DNA of 7,030 nt from NCBI GenBank assembly GCA_002362135.1, contig DETO01000149.1, forward strand, positions 1 through 7,030. The letters run 5' to 3'. The position numbers and the translations under genes were made by a program. This stretch comes from Ruminococcus sp. UBA3286 (GTDB taxonomy: Bacteria; Bacillota; Clostridia; Oscillospirales; Ruminococcaceae). How positions within the stretch are numbered: the first letter of the stretch is position 1; every line of letters begins with the position of its first letter. Positions 1 through 6,826 of the stretch are shown piece by piece. The notes beneath the pieces were generated by a model. The model did no database searches. It had not been told where the DNA came from and saw only the letters and a program-made list of their open reading frames with translations.

Positions 1-106
1 TTTTCGGCAAATTTTGCTGAATCCTGCGTCAAAAAGCCTTGGTATACGACAGTATGCCTGCGGATTTTTTCCTTGACTTCAGCAAAATTATGCTCGAAAA
101 TCCGCA
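1..106. repeat. Long imperfect palindrome (REP/MITE-like element) downstream of glyA
   Basis: Bases 1-21 pair with 78-100 as a 21-bp stem broken by only two one-base bulges (a90 and t94): 1-6 with 95-100, 7-9 with 91-93 and 10-21 with 78-89. Inside, GTCAA at 28-32 can pair with TTGAC at 73-77, A/T runs near 31-35 and 65-70 can pair, and the tip is GGTATAC (41-47) against GTATGCC (52-58) with a 4-base loop. A competing 10-bp inverted repeat joins 59-68 to 97-106 (TGCGGATTTT / AAAATCCGCA). The left arm starts at base 1, so the element may continue outside the window. The fold resembles non-coding palindromic repeats dispersed in bacterial intergenic space. It may also end or protect the glyA transcript, but no U-run is visible after the stem. 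Identity as a dispersed repeat is inferred; no second copy lies in this window. Confidence 0.55.
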
Positions 107-139
107 CACATTTAGATACTAAACAAGCTCTTAGAAAAA

Positions 140-1396
140 TTACTTGTAAAGAGGGAATTTCTCGCAGATAGCGTTTACGCCTGCACGAATCTCGTCAGCT
201 TTGTTCTCGAAATCTGTAGCGCAGAGATAGATATACTCAGCGATCTTCTCCATTTCCTCAACGCCGAGACCTCTTGTTGTAACAGCGGGAGTACCGATTC
301 TGATACCGCTTGTTACGAAAGGCTTTTCGGGATCGTTGTGGATAGCGTTCTTATTTACCGTGATGTATACTTCGTCAAGACGGTGTTCAAGTTCCTTGCC
401 CGTGATATTGAAAGGACGCAGGTCAACGAGCATGAGGTGGTTATCAGTACCGCCGGAAACGAGGTTGAATCCGCGCTTGAGAAGACCGTCAGCAAGAGCC
501 TTTGCATTCTTAACGATCTTCTGCTGATATTCCTTGAATTCAGGCTTGAGAGCCTCGCCGAAGCAAACAGCCTTGGCAGCGATAGTATGCATAAGAGGGC
601 CGCCCTGAGTTCCGGGGAAAATAGCGGAATTGATCTTCTTTGCGAGTGCTTCGTCATTCGTCAGGATAAGACCGCCTCTTGGACCGCGGAGAGTTTTATG
701 AGTAGTCGTAGTAACGATATCCGCATAAGGAACGGGTGATTCATGGCAGCCTGCTGCAACAAGACCTGCAATATGGGCCATATCTACCATGAGAAGAGCG
801 CCTACGGATTTAGCGATCTCGGACAGCTTCTTGAAATCGATAGCTCTGGGATATGCGCTTGCGCCTGCAACGATAAGCTTAGGCTTATGCTCGTTTGCAA
901 GAGCCTGAACCGTATCGTAGTTGATGCATTCTGTTTCATCGTCGAGACCGTAAGAAACGAAATTGAAGTATTTTCCCGAAAGATTTACGGGTGAACCGTG
1001 CGTGAGATGTCCGCCGTCAGCAAGGCTCATGCCGAGAACCGTATCGCCGGGCTGGAGAACTGAGAAATAAACGGCAGTATTAGCCTGCGCGCCGGAATGC
1101 GGTTGAACATTGGCAAAATTCGCGCCGAAAAGCTTCTTTGCACGTTCGATAGCAATAACTTCAACTTCGTCAACGCACTGACAGCCGCCGTAATATCTTT
1201 TTCCGGGATAACCCTCGGCGTATTTATTAGTAAGAACGCTTCCCATAGCAGCCATAACAGCAGGGGAAACAATATTTTCGCTTGCAATAAGTTCAAGATT
1301 GCGTCTCTGTCTTGCAAGCTCCTTATCCATAGAAGCGCCTACTTCGGGATCGTACTTTGATACGAAACTGATAGAATCCATAAGATCGTTATACAT
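140..1396 (-). CDS. glyA: Serine hydroxymethyltransferase
   Basis: Cytosolic PLP enzyme that interconverts serine plus tetrahydrofolate with glycine plus 5,10-methylene-tetrahydrofolate, the main source of one-carbon units. The 418 residues match the usual bacterial length of 410-420 and look complete. Visible family landmarks are the N-terminal block with LIASEN at about 37-41, YAEGYPGKRYYGG at 59-71, NVQPHSGAQAN at 96-106, the PLP-contacting D205 and H208 in VDMAHIAGL, and the Schiff-base lysine K234 in TTTTHKTLRGPRGG. The ATG at 1396 is preceded by AAGGAGA with an 8-base gap, which fixes the start. Its own promoter lies just upstream and a palindromic element lies after the TAA stop. It is transcribed in the same direction as the aro cluster but is separated from it by 137 bases. 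Nothing in the protein looks broken. No glycine riboswitch structure is seen in the roughly 50-base leader. Confidence 0.98.
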   Translation of the reverse strand: MYNDLMDSISFVSKYDPEVGASMDKELARQRRNLELIASENIVSPAVMAAMGSVLTNKYAEGYPGKRYYGGCQCVDEVEVIAIERAKKLFGANFANVQPHSGAQANTAVYFSVLQPGDTVLGMSLADGGHLTHGSPVNLSGKYFNFVSYGLDDETECINYDTVQALANEHKPKLIVAGASAYPRAIDFKKLSEIAKSVGALLMVDMAHIAGLVAAGCHESPVPYADIVTTTTHKTLRGPRGGLILTNDEALAKKINSAIFPGTQGGPLMHTIAAKAVCFGEALKPEFKEYQQKIVKNAKALADGLLKRGFNLVSGGTDNHLMLVDLRPFNITGKELEHRLDEVYITVNKNAIHNDPEKPFVTSGIRIGTPAVTTRGLGVEEMEKIAEYIYLCATDFENKADEIRAGVNAICEKFPLYK

Positions 1397-1454
1397 TTTA
1401 ATCTTCTCCTTAAATCATATTTGAGGGTGTGTAATTATAAAACACGCCATTTAC

Positions 1455-1483
1455 ATTATACAACATTTTTGAAATTTTTGCAA
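1455..1483 (-). promoter_or_regulatory. Sigma-A-type promoter of glyA
   Basis: On the minus strand TTGCAA (1478-1483) is followed by 17 bases and a perfect TATAAT (1455-1460). Transcription should start near 1448 and give a leader of about 50 nt before the glyA ATG. The -35 matches consensus at four of six positions and the -10 is perfect. Together with the lack of a shared overlap, this suggests that glyA is expressed independently of the aro-to-dockerin unit, though read-through is possible because no strong terminator is seen between them. Confidence 0.75.
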
Positions 1484-1508
1484 TAGCATAATACATATTT
1501 TGCAAAAA
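1475..1508. repeat. 9-bp inverted repeat spanning the glyA -35 region
   Basis: TTTTTGCAA (1475-1483) and TTGCAAAAA (1500-1508) are a perfect inverted pair with a 16-base A/T-rich spacer. Each arm holds the self-complementary hexamer TTGCAA, and the two hexamers are 22 bp apart, about two helical turns. One hexamer is the -35 box of glyA. This suits a dimeric DNA-binding protein acting at glyA. It could equally be chance in AT-rich DNA or a weak hairpin at the end of the dockerin transcript. Confidence 0.35.
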
Positions 1509-1533
1509 AATGAAATTTCAGGGGAAACAGCTG

Positions 1534-2409
1534 TTAATCGCTCGATTTTTCAGAAGAAATCTGCTTGAAATAATCGTCCCATGTGACATATGTCAGTGAA
1601 GTGGAATTTACAGCATAATATGACAGGATCGTTGAAGAGTCAGCAGGGTCGATAACGCCGTTTCGGTCAGCATCGCAGATAAGCATTTGTTCGTCGGTGA
1701 CTTTGTAATTAATATTTGTAGCGATCGTGCTGTATAAACTCAGGACATTTGAAGCGTCATGAATATCAACTATGCCGTTTTTATTGTAATCGCCTAGAAA
1801 TCGGCAGAAAGTTATCTCAAATTCGCCGATCGCCTGAGAACTGCCCACGGGATATATTTTCACTTCGGCTGAGGTTTTTTCATCTGAAAACGCCTCTTCA
1901 AGATCGTCAACCGATAATGTGCATTTTGATTCGATGTTCAGAGTTTCCGTAGCTTTTTTTGTGAATCCGCTTCCGCTTTTTTTTGGAACCTGCTCGAAAA
2001 CTTTGATAGAAACTTTCATTCCGTCGGTATCTATCTTTCCTTTGGTTGAGAAATATTCGATTTTACTCGGCAGCGAATCGCAGGAGATAGTCATTTCCTT
2101 ATAAAGAGTCTGAATGGAAATATCCTCGGTAATCGCCTTGTTTACGGGAAAATTCGACCATGCATTAAATCGCCGCTCGGTATACTTATCGGGAAAGCAG
2201 TTAAGTTTGGAAGTATCGATGGAATTAGCCTTGAGGACTTCTCCGTGGCGAACGGTTATCGTATCAAATGGTTTGCCATCAAAATCCAGTATCGTAACAG
2301 TATGATTCTGGGTGGAAGATTCAGCGGCAGCCGTGACGGTCGGTAATGCGGAAGCGATGAGCAGCACAGCAGAGAAAGCCGCAATTATCTTTTTCTTATT
2401 CGTTCTCAT
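1534..2409 (-). CDS. Secreted dockerin-domain protein with beta-grasp-like and Ig-like modules
   Basis: A 291-residue exported protein. Residues 1-28 form a signal peptide: a lysine-rich start, a hydrophobic core at 8-22 and a likely cleavage after an Ala-Ala-Ala segment. Residues 36-104 resemble an InlB B-repeat (TVTILDFDGKPFDTITVRHG, then FNAW). Residues 113-201 resemble a bacterial Ig-like domain of the Big_3/4 sort (LPSKIEYF, then DGMKVSIKVF). Residues 206-271 are a type I dockerin with two calcium loops: D207, N209, N211, D218 and D246, D248, N250, D257. Dockerins bind cohesins on cellulosomal scaffoldins, so the protein is probably docked to a cell-surface complex; it has no recognisable catalytic domain. 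The start chosen is the ATG with AAAGGAA five bases upstream; an upstream in-frame ATG at 2499 would bury the signal peptide. It overlaps the previous gene by 14 nt. The inner module assignments are less sure than the dockerin. Confidence 0.88.
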   Translation of the reverse strand: MRTNKKKIIAAFSAVLLIASALPTVTAAAESSTQNHTVTILDFDGKPFDTITVRHGEVLKANSIDTSKLNCFPDKYTERRFNAWSNFPVNKAITEDISIQTLYKEMTISCDSLPSKIEYFSTKGKIDTDGMKVSIKVFEQVPKKSGSGFTKKATETLNIESKCTLSVDDLEEAFSDEKTSAEVKIYPVGSSQAIGEFEITFCRFLGDYNKNGIVDIHDASNVLSLYSTIATNINYKVTDEQMLICDADRNGVIDPADSSTILSYYAVNSTSLTYVTWDDYFKQISSEKSSD

Positions 2410-2734
2410 ATAGTTCCTTTCTTCCTTGCACGAAGTAAAAGCGTATATTTTGCGTTGTGGCTGAAACGATAGAAAGATATTCTTTGTAATCCAAAACAAG
2501 CAGCATCACATGAACGCTTTCTAAACGTGTTGTCAGCGTATACTTAAGTTTGGCATAAAGAAGCACTTTATTGATTGGCAGTTCGTCAGCTATTTGTTCA
2601 GCAAGTTCGCGGAATTCGTTAATACGTTCATCGACAGTATCGTTATCAGCCAGTTCAAATGCGAATGAACCCGTGCGCAGATTAATAGGGTGCCAGTTGC
2701 TGTATTCAACATCTTTATAAAAATCAGCTTTCAT
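2396..2734 (-). CDS. Hypothetical protein, 112 residues
   Basis: I do not recognise the family. The protein is soluble-looking and mixed alpha/beta, with an acidic helix-like stretch (DERINEFRELAEQIADEL) near residues 35-53, a hydrophobic strand-like segment VHVMLLVLDY near 75-84, no signal peptide and no clear membrane span. The start is uncertain by three codons. The ATG at 2743 abuts the GGGAG motif with no spacer, while the ATG at 2734 has a 9-base gap from it, so the shorter form is preferred. It overlaps the preceding small membrane protein gene by 11 nt and the dockerin gene by 14 nt, which supports it being translated as part of the same unit. Function is unknown; a role with the neighbouring membrane or exported protein is only a guess from position. 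Confidence 0.7.
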   Translation of the reverse strand: MKADFYKDVEYSNWHPINLRTGSFAFELADNDTVDERINEFRELAEQIADELPINKVLLYAKLKYTLTTRLESVHVMLLVLDYKEYLSIVSATTQNIRFYFVQGRKELYENE

Positions 2735-2936
2735 TTTGGTCATCTCCCGACACGTTTTCAGAATTATTCTGATTTCTTAACTTTTTAAGTTTTACCTTAA
2801 AAGAAAGGAAACCCGAAATAACGGAAGCGATTATAAAAACAACTACAAGAATAACAGCGATCAAGCCTGTCGGAAAATTCTTTCCGTTATTGTCTGCGGC
2901 GATATACAGAAGCGTATCAGTTATCGGAAAGGTCAT
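2724..2936 (-). CDS. Small single-pass membrane protein, 70 residues
   Basis: One strongly hydrophobic helix at about residues 23-46 (TGLIAVILVVVFIIASVISG) is followed at once by the basic stretch KVKLKKLR and a polar, acidic tail rich in Asn, Ser and Asp. By the positive-inside rule the N-terminus faces outward and the tail is cytoplasmic. The start is the ATG at 2936, which has AAGGAGGA at 2942-2949 five bases upstream; an in-frame ATG at 2972 would add 12 residues but lacks this site. The ribosome binding site and first codons lie inside the end of the DUF4364-like gene (20-nt overlap), which points to coupled translation. No family is recognised. It could anchor or regulate a partner, but nothing in the sequence shows which. 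Confidence 0.75.
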   Translation of the reverse strand: MTFPITDTLLYIAADNNGKNFPTGLIAVILVVVFIIASVISGFLSFKVKLKKLRNQNNSENVSGDDQNES

Positions 2937-3507
2937 AAGTATCCTCCTTGTTGGACAGGGCGAGTTCGACAACTTTGCTGTAAAAACCCGCAGGATTCAG
3001 CATGATTCTGTCAGCGATAAGTTTCGCCTGAGTCATATCTGGAGCAAAGAGTTTCAGATCCATAAGATCGCTGTAGGAATCAAGGCAGCGCACGCATACG
3101 TAGCAGCCGTTTTCGAGAGTTTCAAAGTCGATTTTTATCTCCTGCTCATATTTAAGCCGTGTGAAATATCTCAGAGCAGCAAGAACAAGGCGGTCGCGGT
3201 ACGCTTTCGGAGCATAAGTTTTCAACTCGCGGGCGCACGCCTTGCCTTTAGGAAGGAGAATATAATTTTTTTCGCCATTCTCCTCTTCAATCTTTATATG
3301 ACCATTTTTCAAGAGATAATCGATAGAATCGTTGTACAGAAAAAAATTGACGCATTCTGTGCTTATCAGAATATCATAAAGATTTTCTGTTCCGACAGGT
3401 TTGTCGATCTTATACAGCAAATAGCAGATAAGAATATTCAGCATAGGAAGGTCGGTTATTTCGGTATTTGCCATTCTGCTGATCTTGAAAATATTTTCGT
3501 CCTGCAT
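2917..3507 (-). CDS. DUF4364-like winged-helix protein
   Basis: A 196-residue protein that resembles the DUF4364 family of Clostridia, recalled from family knowledge and not from a search. Residues 20-95 look like a winged helix: a helix PMLNILICYLLYKI, a second helical region around 41-68 ending in SIDYLLKNGHI, then a beta wing (KIEEENGEKNYILLPKGKA). Residues 100-185 form a second domain with alternating strands and helices. No signal peptide or membrane span is present, so it should act in the cytoplasm, plausibly as a DNA-binding or protein-binding regulator. The ATG at 3507 has GAGGTGA upstream, and that site overlaps the TGA stop of the aroC-like gene, with only 11 bases between the two genes. 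This placement couples its translation to the aro cluster. Whether it regulates the aro genes is unknown. Confidence 0.75.
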   Translation of the reverse strand: MQDENIFKISRMANTEITDLPMLNILICYLLYKIDKPVGTENLYDILISTECVNFFLYNDSIDYLLKNGHIKIEEENGEKNYILLPKGKACARELKTYAPKAYRDRLVLAALRYFTRLKYEQEIKIDFETLENGCYVCVRCLDSYSDLMDLKLFAPDMTQAKLIADRIMLNPAGFYSKVVELALSNKEDTYDLSDN

Positions 3508-3518
3508 AATTTGTCACC

Positions 3519-4544
3519 TCAACAGAAATTCGGGTAATCTATCATTTTTGAAAGAAGCGCGATATTGACCGCTGCTTCCACGCATGGAACGGCTTTTGGA
3601 ACGAAGCACGCTCTGTAAGAATTATCACCGGCAGGTCTGAATGCCGCTTTCAGCGTGATCGGCATTCCCGACGATATACCGTTGATAACGCCGCCGTGGC
3701 AGTTTGTTTTTGCAACGGAATATCCGCGGTCGTCTGTATAAAACGCGTCGTCGTACTGACTGCCGAGCATTTTTGCGGCTGAAAAACCTGCGCCGAATTC
3801 GATTCCCGATGCTGTCGGAATGCCGAAGATAAGCTGTGCGATATTATTTTCCAGACCGTCGAATACGGGAGAACCGACGCCTGCCGGAACATTTACCGAA
3901 GCGCATTCGACGATGCCGCCGAGTCGTTCGCCGGCCTCATTTGCTTTTGCCATATCCTCGATCATCAGCCAGCCTTTGCGGTCGCTGATCACGGGAAAAT
4001 CCTTGCTGCGTACCGATATAACGGCGTCGCGGCTGATATTGACCGGATCAAAAGGATTATCCTTGATATTGTGCAGCAAAGCGATATGAGCGCCCGTATA
4101 AATTCCGCGGCGTTCGAGGATCTGTCCGCAGACTGCTCCTGCAAAGCATAGCGGAATAGTAAAAAGATCGCTGTTGAAAGCAAATTTTTTTACATCGCTG
4201 TAACCGCGGTAACGCAGCGCGCCCGTATAATCGGCAAGACCACGCTGAATATTGATATTGCGGCAGTCGTCGGACGTATCGATACAGGAATTCTGTATTA
4301 CCGCACAAAGAGGAGCTCCAGTAGTGCGGTCATTACGGATACCTGACATGATACGTGGGGAGGAGATCCTTTTTTTATTAACGGCTGAAATTGATTTTGG
4401 AGCAGTCCTTGCAAGAAATTTAACTATTTCTTCGGCATCGATATGCTCGCCTTCAGGGAGTCCGTCAATATTGACGCCGATAATCGAATCGTGCGCTTCG
4501 CCAAAATATGAAACGGTTATCCTATTTTTCCATATCAATGACAT
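3519..4544 (-). CDS. aroC: Chorismate synthase-like protein with degenerate active-site motifs
   Basis: By homology and position this is AroC, which converts EPSP to chorismate using reduced FMN. Scaffold motifs are clear: ADYTGALRYRGYSD at 104-117, PLCFAGAVCGQIL at 131-143, GIEFGAGFSAAKMLGSQ at 247-263, GISSGMP at 289-295 and VPKAVPCVEAA at 315-325. Catalytic motifs are not standard. GESHG reads GEAHD (15-19). RGGGHFSGR reads KKFAFNSDL (119-127), so the conserved His and the Arg are Phe and Leu. The N-terminal Arg-x-Glu-x-Asp region reads KKRIS near 57-61. TNNAGG reads TNCHGG (280-285), KPTxS reads RPAGD (303-307), and RHDPC reads SYRAC, with about 20 residues missing between the last two. 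Length is 341 against the usual 350-390. The ATG at 4544 is chosen because GGAGG (4553-4557) lies 8 bases away; TTG 4559 and ATG 4550 fit worse. It overlaps aroA by 23 nt. It is either a non-catalytic paralogue or a diverged enzyme. Membership of the family is sure; activity is doubtful. Confidence 0.9.
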   Translation of the reverse strand: MSLIWKNRITVSYFGEAHDSIIGVNIDGLPEGEHIDAEEIVKFLARTAPKSISAVNKKRISSPRIMSGIRNDRTTGAPLCAVIQNSCIDTSDDCRNINIQRGLADYTGALRYRGYSDVKKFAFNSDLFTIPLCFAGAVCGQILERRGIYTGAHIALLHNIKDNPFDPVNISRDAVISVRSKDFPVISDRKGWLMIEDMAKANEAGERLGGIVECASVNVPAGVGSPVFDGLENNIAQLIFGIPTASGIEFGAGFSAAKMLGSQYDDAFYTDDRGYSVAKTNCHGGVINGISSGMPITLKAAFRPAGDNSYRACFVPKAVPCVEAAVNIALLSKMIDYPNFC

Positions 4545-5754
4545 CAGCATTACCTCCAAGCATAATATAGTCCTTGAAGAAGTCGGGATAGGATTTTTCC
4601 GCAGCTTCCGCGCCCTTTATGATGACTTCGCCGTCGCAGCGCAGAGCCGCGACAGCCGCCGCCATAACGATACGATGATCGCCAAAGCTGTCAATAGTAC
4701 CGCCGTGAAGCCGCTTGACAGGCTGGATATCAAGACCGTCCGCGGTTACCGAAACATTTCCGCCGAGTTTGTTAAGCATATCTGCGCATGCAGCAAGACG
4801 GTCGCTTTCCTTTATGCGAAGCCTTTCCGCATTATAGATCAGCGAAGATTCAGAACCGTATGCTCCGAGAACAGAGAGGATAGGAACAAGGTCTGGAATA
4901 TCGGAACAATCGGCTTTATATCCCTTAATTTCACCGTTTTCGCAGGCTGTACCGATCAATTCGATAATTTTCTTATCGCCCTGAACGCTGTTGGGATTCA
5001 AATTTCCAATCTCAACTTGCGAACCAAGAGCATTAGCAACATAGAAAAATGCCGCCTGAGAATAATCGCCTTCAACTCGTTCGTCATATGGGGCATAAGT
5101 CTGCCCGCCTTTAATCGCAAAGCCGGATTCTGTTTCGTCAATCACAATACCGAAACGGCGCAGAATATCGATGGTAATATCGACATATGGGCGCGATTCG
5201 AGACGTGAAGTCATGATGATCTCGGAATCTTCCTTTACAAGGGGCAGCGCAAACAGAAGCCCCGTAATGAACTGGGAAGAAACGTTGCCTTCGATTTTAT
5301 AAATACCGCCGCAAAGCCTGCCGTCTATTTCGTAGGGCATTTTTTTAGTGATAAATTTTACGCCGTGTTCGGAAAGTTCTCTTACATAAATATCAATAGG
5401 GCGCATCGGAAGGCGTCCCTTTCCGTGAAAAACGGCATTAGCGCCAAGAGCCGCAGCGATAGGGATAACAAATCTGAGAGTAGAACCGCTTTCGTTGCAG
5501 TCAATATCCGCTTTTCCGCATAAATTTCCGTTTGTACCGTTTACGATTATCTCATTTCCACTGATCTCAAATGAAGCTCCGAGAGCCTTCATAGCTTCTA
5601 TGGTCGCTTCGATATCCTTCGACATGGTGATTCCCGAAAGCTTCGACGTTCCGTCAGCAAGAGCGGCGCATATCACGGCTCGGTGCGCGCAGCTTTTTGA
5701 GGCTGGAATATTCAGTTTTCCTTTTAATGTGGAGGGTTTTATAAGAATATCCAT
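4522..5754 (-). CDS. aroA: 3-phosphoshikimate 1-carboxyvinyltransferase (EPSP synthase)
   Basis: Transfers the enolpyruvyl group of phosphoenolpyruvate to shikimate-3-phosphate, the sixth step of the shikimate pathway, in the cytoplasm. The 410 residues cover the full two-domain fold. Landmarks are K20-S21 and R25 in PASKSCAHR, ESGSTLR at 88-94 (the clostridial-looking form of the NAGTxxR loop), GRLPMRP at 113-119, SSQFITGLL at 159-167, GDYSQAAFF at 229-237, the catalytic D288 in SDIPDLVP, E316 in RIKESDR, GDHR at 358-361 and K387 in EKSYPDF. All key residues appear intact. The start is the ATG at 5754, six bases from GGAGGAGGA (5761-5769), which sits in the end of aroB; a TTG at 5760 is less likely. 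Only two bases separate it from the aroB stop, and it overlaps the aroC-like gene by 23 nt, so the three are cotranslated. Confidence 0.97.
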   Translation of the reverse strand: MDILIKPSTLKGKLNIPASKSCAHRAVICAALADGTSKLSGITMSKDIEATIEAMKALGASFEISGNEIIVNGTNGNLCGKADIDCNESGSTLRFVIPIAAALGANAVFHGKGRLPMRPIDIYVRELSEHGVKFITKKMPYEIDGRLCGGIYKIEGNVSSQFITGLLFALPLVKEDSEIIMTSRLESRPYVDITIDILRRFGIVIDETESGFAIKGGQTYAPYDERVEGDYSQAAFFYVANALGSQVEIGNLNPNSVQGDKKIIELIGTACENGEIKGYKADCSDIPDLVPILSVLGAYGSESSLIYNAERLRIKESDRLAACADMLNKLGGNVSVTADGLDIQPVKRLHGGTIDSFGDHRIVMAAAVAALRCDGEVIIKGAEAAEKSYPDFFKDYIMLGGNADVIDMEK

Positions 5755-5756
5755 TA

Positions 5757-6806
5757 TCAATCCTCCTCCAACATGAGTTTGGCGAATACCGCAACAGGTA
5801 CTTTGCGTATTTCGGCTTTGCCTATTTCTTCACAGACGATGTAGCTGATGCTGTCCGATTCGCACTTTTTATCTTTCGAGCAGTAGGGGAGAAGTTCGGA
5901 CATCGGCGCTTCTGAAAAAGTGGGAAGCTTGTACGCTTCTACGCATTTTTCAAGACGCGCGGCAAGTTCGGCGGAACAGAAATTTCTCGTGATCATGCAC
6001 ATTCCTGCCGCAACTCCCATACCGTGAGTATAATTTGTGTAATTATGCCAACCCTCGACGGCGTGACCGAGAGTATGCCCGAAATTCAGTATCATTCTCT
6101 CGCCCTTGTCGAATTCGTCATTTTCAACAACGCTGCGCTTTATATCTATGCAAGTATGAACTATTTCGTCCATTACCTCATGAACGTCGCTTAAATCATG
6201 CTTTTCTACCAATTCAAAAAGAGCCTTGTCGCGTATCATGCCGTACTTGATGACTTCAGCCATTCCGCAGGCTAATTCTTCATCCGGAAGAGTGCGCAGA
6301 GTATCGCTGTCGCATATAACAAGTGCAGGCTGTTTGAACGCTCCTACCAGATTTTTACCGCCTGCAATATCAACGGCAGTTTTTCCGCCTACGGAAGAAT
6401 CTACCTGCGCAAGAAGAGTTGTAGGGATCTGTACAAATTGAATGCCACGCAAAAAAGTAGCGGCTGCAAATCCGGTAATATCGCCAACTACACCGCCGCC
6501 GAGAGCAATAAGAAAATCGCTTCTTGTTATTCCTTCATCGCATAAAAAATCGTAAATTTTTCCGAGAGTGGAAAGATTTTTCGACTGTTCGCCGTGAGAG
6601 AAAGTAAATATCGACGCTCTTATACCGGCTTCGGAAAGCGAATTCATAAGTGTTTCCGAATAAAGACTGCCGACTGTATCGTCAGTTATAACAGCAGCTC
6701 TTTTAGAAGACAGAACACCTGATATAAGGCTTCCGCTGTTTTTTAGGCTTCCGCGCTCTATAAGTACATCGTAAGGGGCGCTTGTCCCGATGTGTATGGA
6801 TTTCAT
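5757..6806 (-). CDS. aroB: 3-dehydroquinate synthase
   Basis: Converts DAHP to 3-dehydroquinate, the second shikimate step, with NAD and a divalent metal, in the cytoplasm. The 349 residues are full length. The NAD-binding glycine motif ALGGGVVGD is at 101-109, IPTTLLAQVDSSVGGKTAVD at 127-146, KNLVGAFKQP at 151-160, the metal ligand E184 in GMAEVIKYG, H244 and H248 in NFGHTLGHA, H261 in THGMGV, and the lysine-rich KDKK at 311-314. It looks fully functional. The ATG at 6806 has an AGGGA-type site about seven bases upstream. It is the first gene of the cluster and follows a strong promoter and a possible operator. No aroF/G, aroD, aroE or aroK lies in the window, so other pathway steps must be encoded elsewhere or upstream. 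Confidence 0.97.
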   Translation of the reverse strand: MKSIHIGTSAPYDVLIERGSLKNSGSLISGVLSSKRAAVITDDTVGSLYSETLMNSLSEAGIRASIFTFSHGEQSKNLSTLGKIYDFLCDEGITRSDFLIALGGGVVGDITGFAAATFLRGIQFVQIPTTLLAQVDSSVGGKTAVDIAGGKNLVGAFKQPALVICDSDTLRTLPDEELACGMAEVIKYGMIRDKALFELVEKHDLSDVHEVMDEIVHTCIDIKRSVVENDEFDKGERMILNFGHTLGHAVEGWHNYTNYTHGMGVAAGMCMITRNFCSAELAARLEKCVEAYKLPTFSEAPMSELLPYCSKDKKCESDSISYIVCEEIGKAEIRKVPVAVFAKLMLEED

Positions 6807-6826
6807 TGTAGATCCCTGCCTTTTTT

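Noticed and set aside
1509..1535. Terminator after the dockerin gene
   Set aside because: TGAAATTTCA followed by a T-run, and AACAGCTGTT over the stop codon, are perfect palindromes but have no loop and little GC, so neither forms a convincing intrinsic terminator.
2410..2499. Longer dockerin protein starting at 2499, and an internal promoter before it
   Set aside because: The extra 30 residues would precede a normal signal peptide and have no good ribosome binding site; the best promoter-like boxes (TTGGAT, 17 bases, TATCGT) are too weak to report.
2890..3537. Open frame of 215 codons on the plus strand opposite the DUF4364-like gene
   Set aside because: The minus-strand gene has a good ribosome binding site and tight coupling to neighbours; the plus frame has neither and its product shows no coherent fold.
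4140..4210. Frameshift or sequencing error as the cause of the odd AroC motif
   Set aside because: The run of seven A's near codons 118-120 raised this, but the residues before and after align without a gap, and the other frames do not give the missing GGGHFSGR motif.
4252..5208. Open frame of 318 codons on the plus strand across aroC and aroA
   Set aside because: It is antisense to two clearly recognised enzymes, has no family resemblance, no promoter and no ribosome binding site; it arises from codon use of the genes on the other strand.
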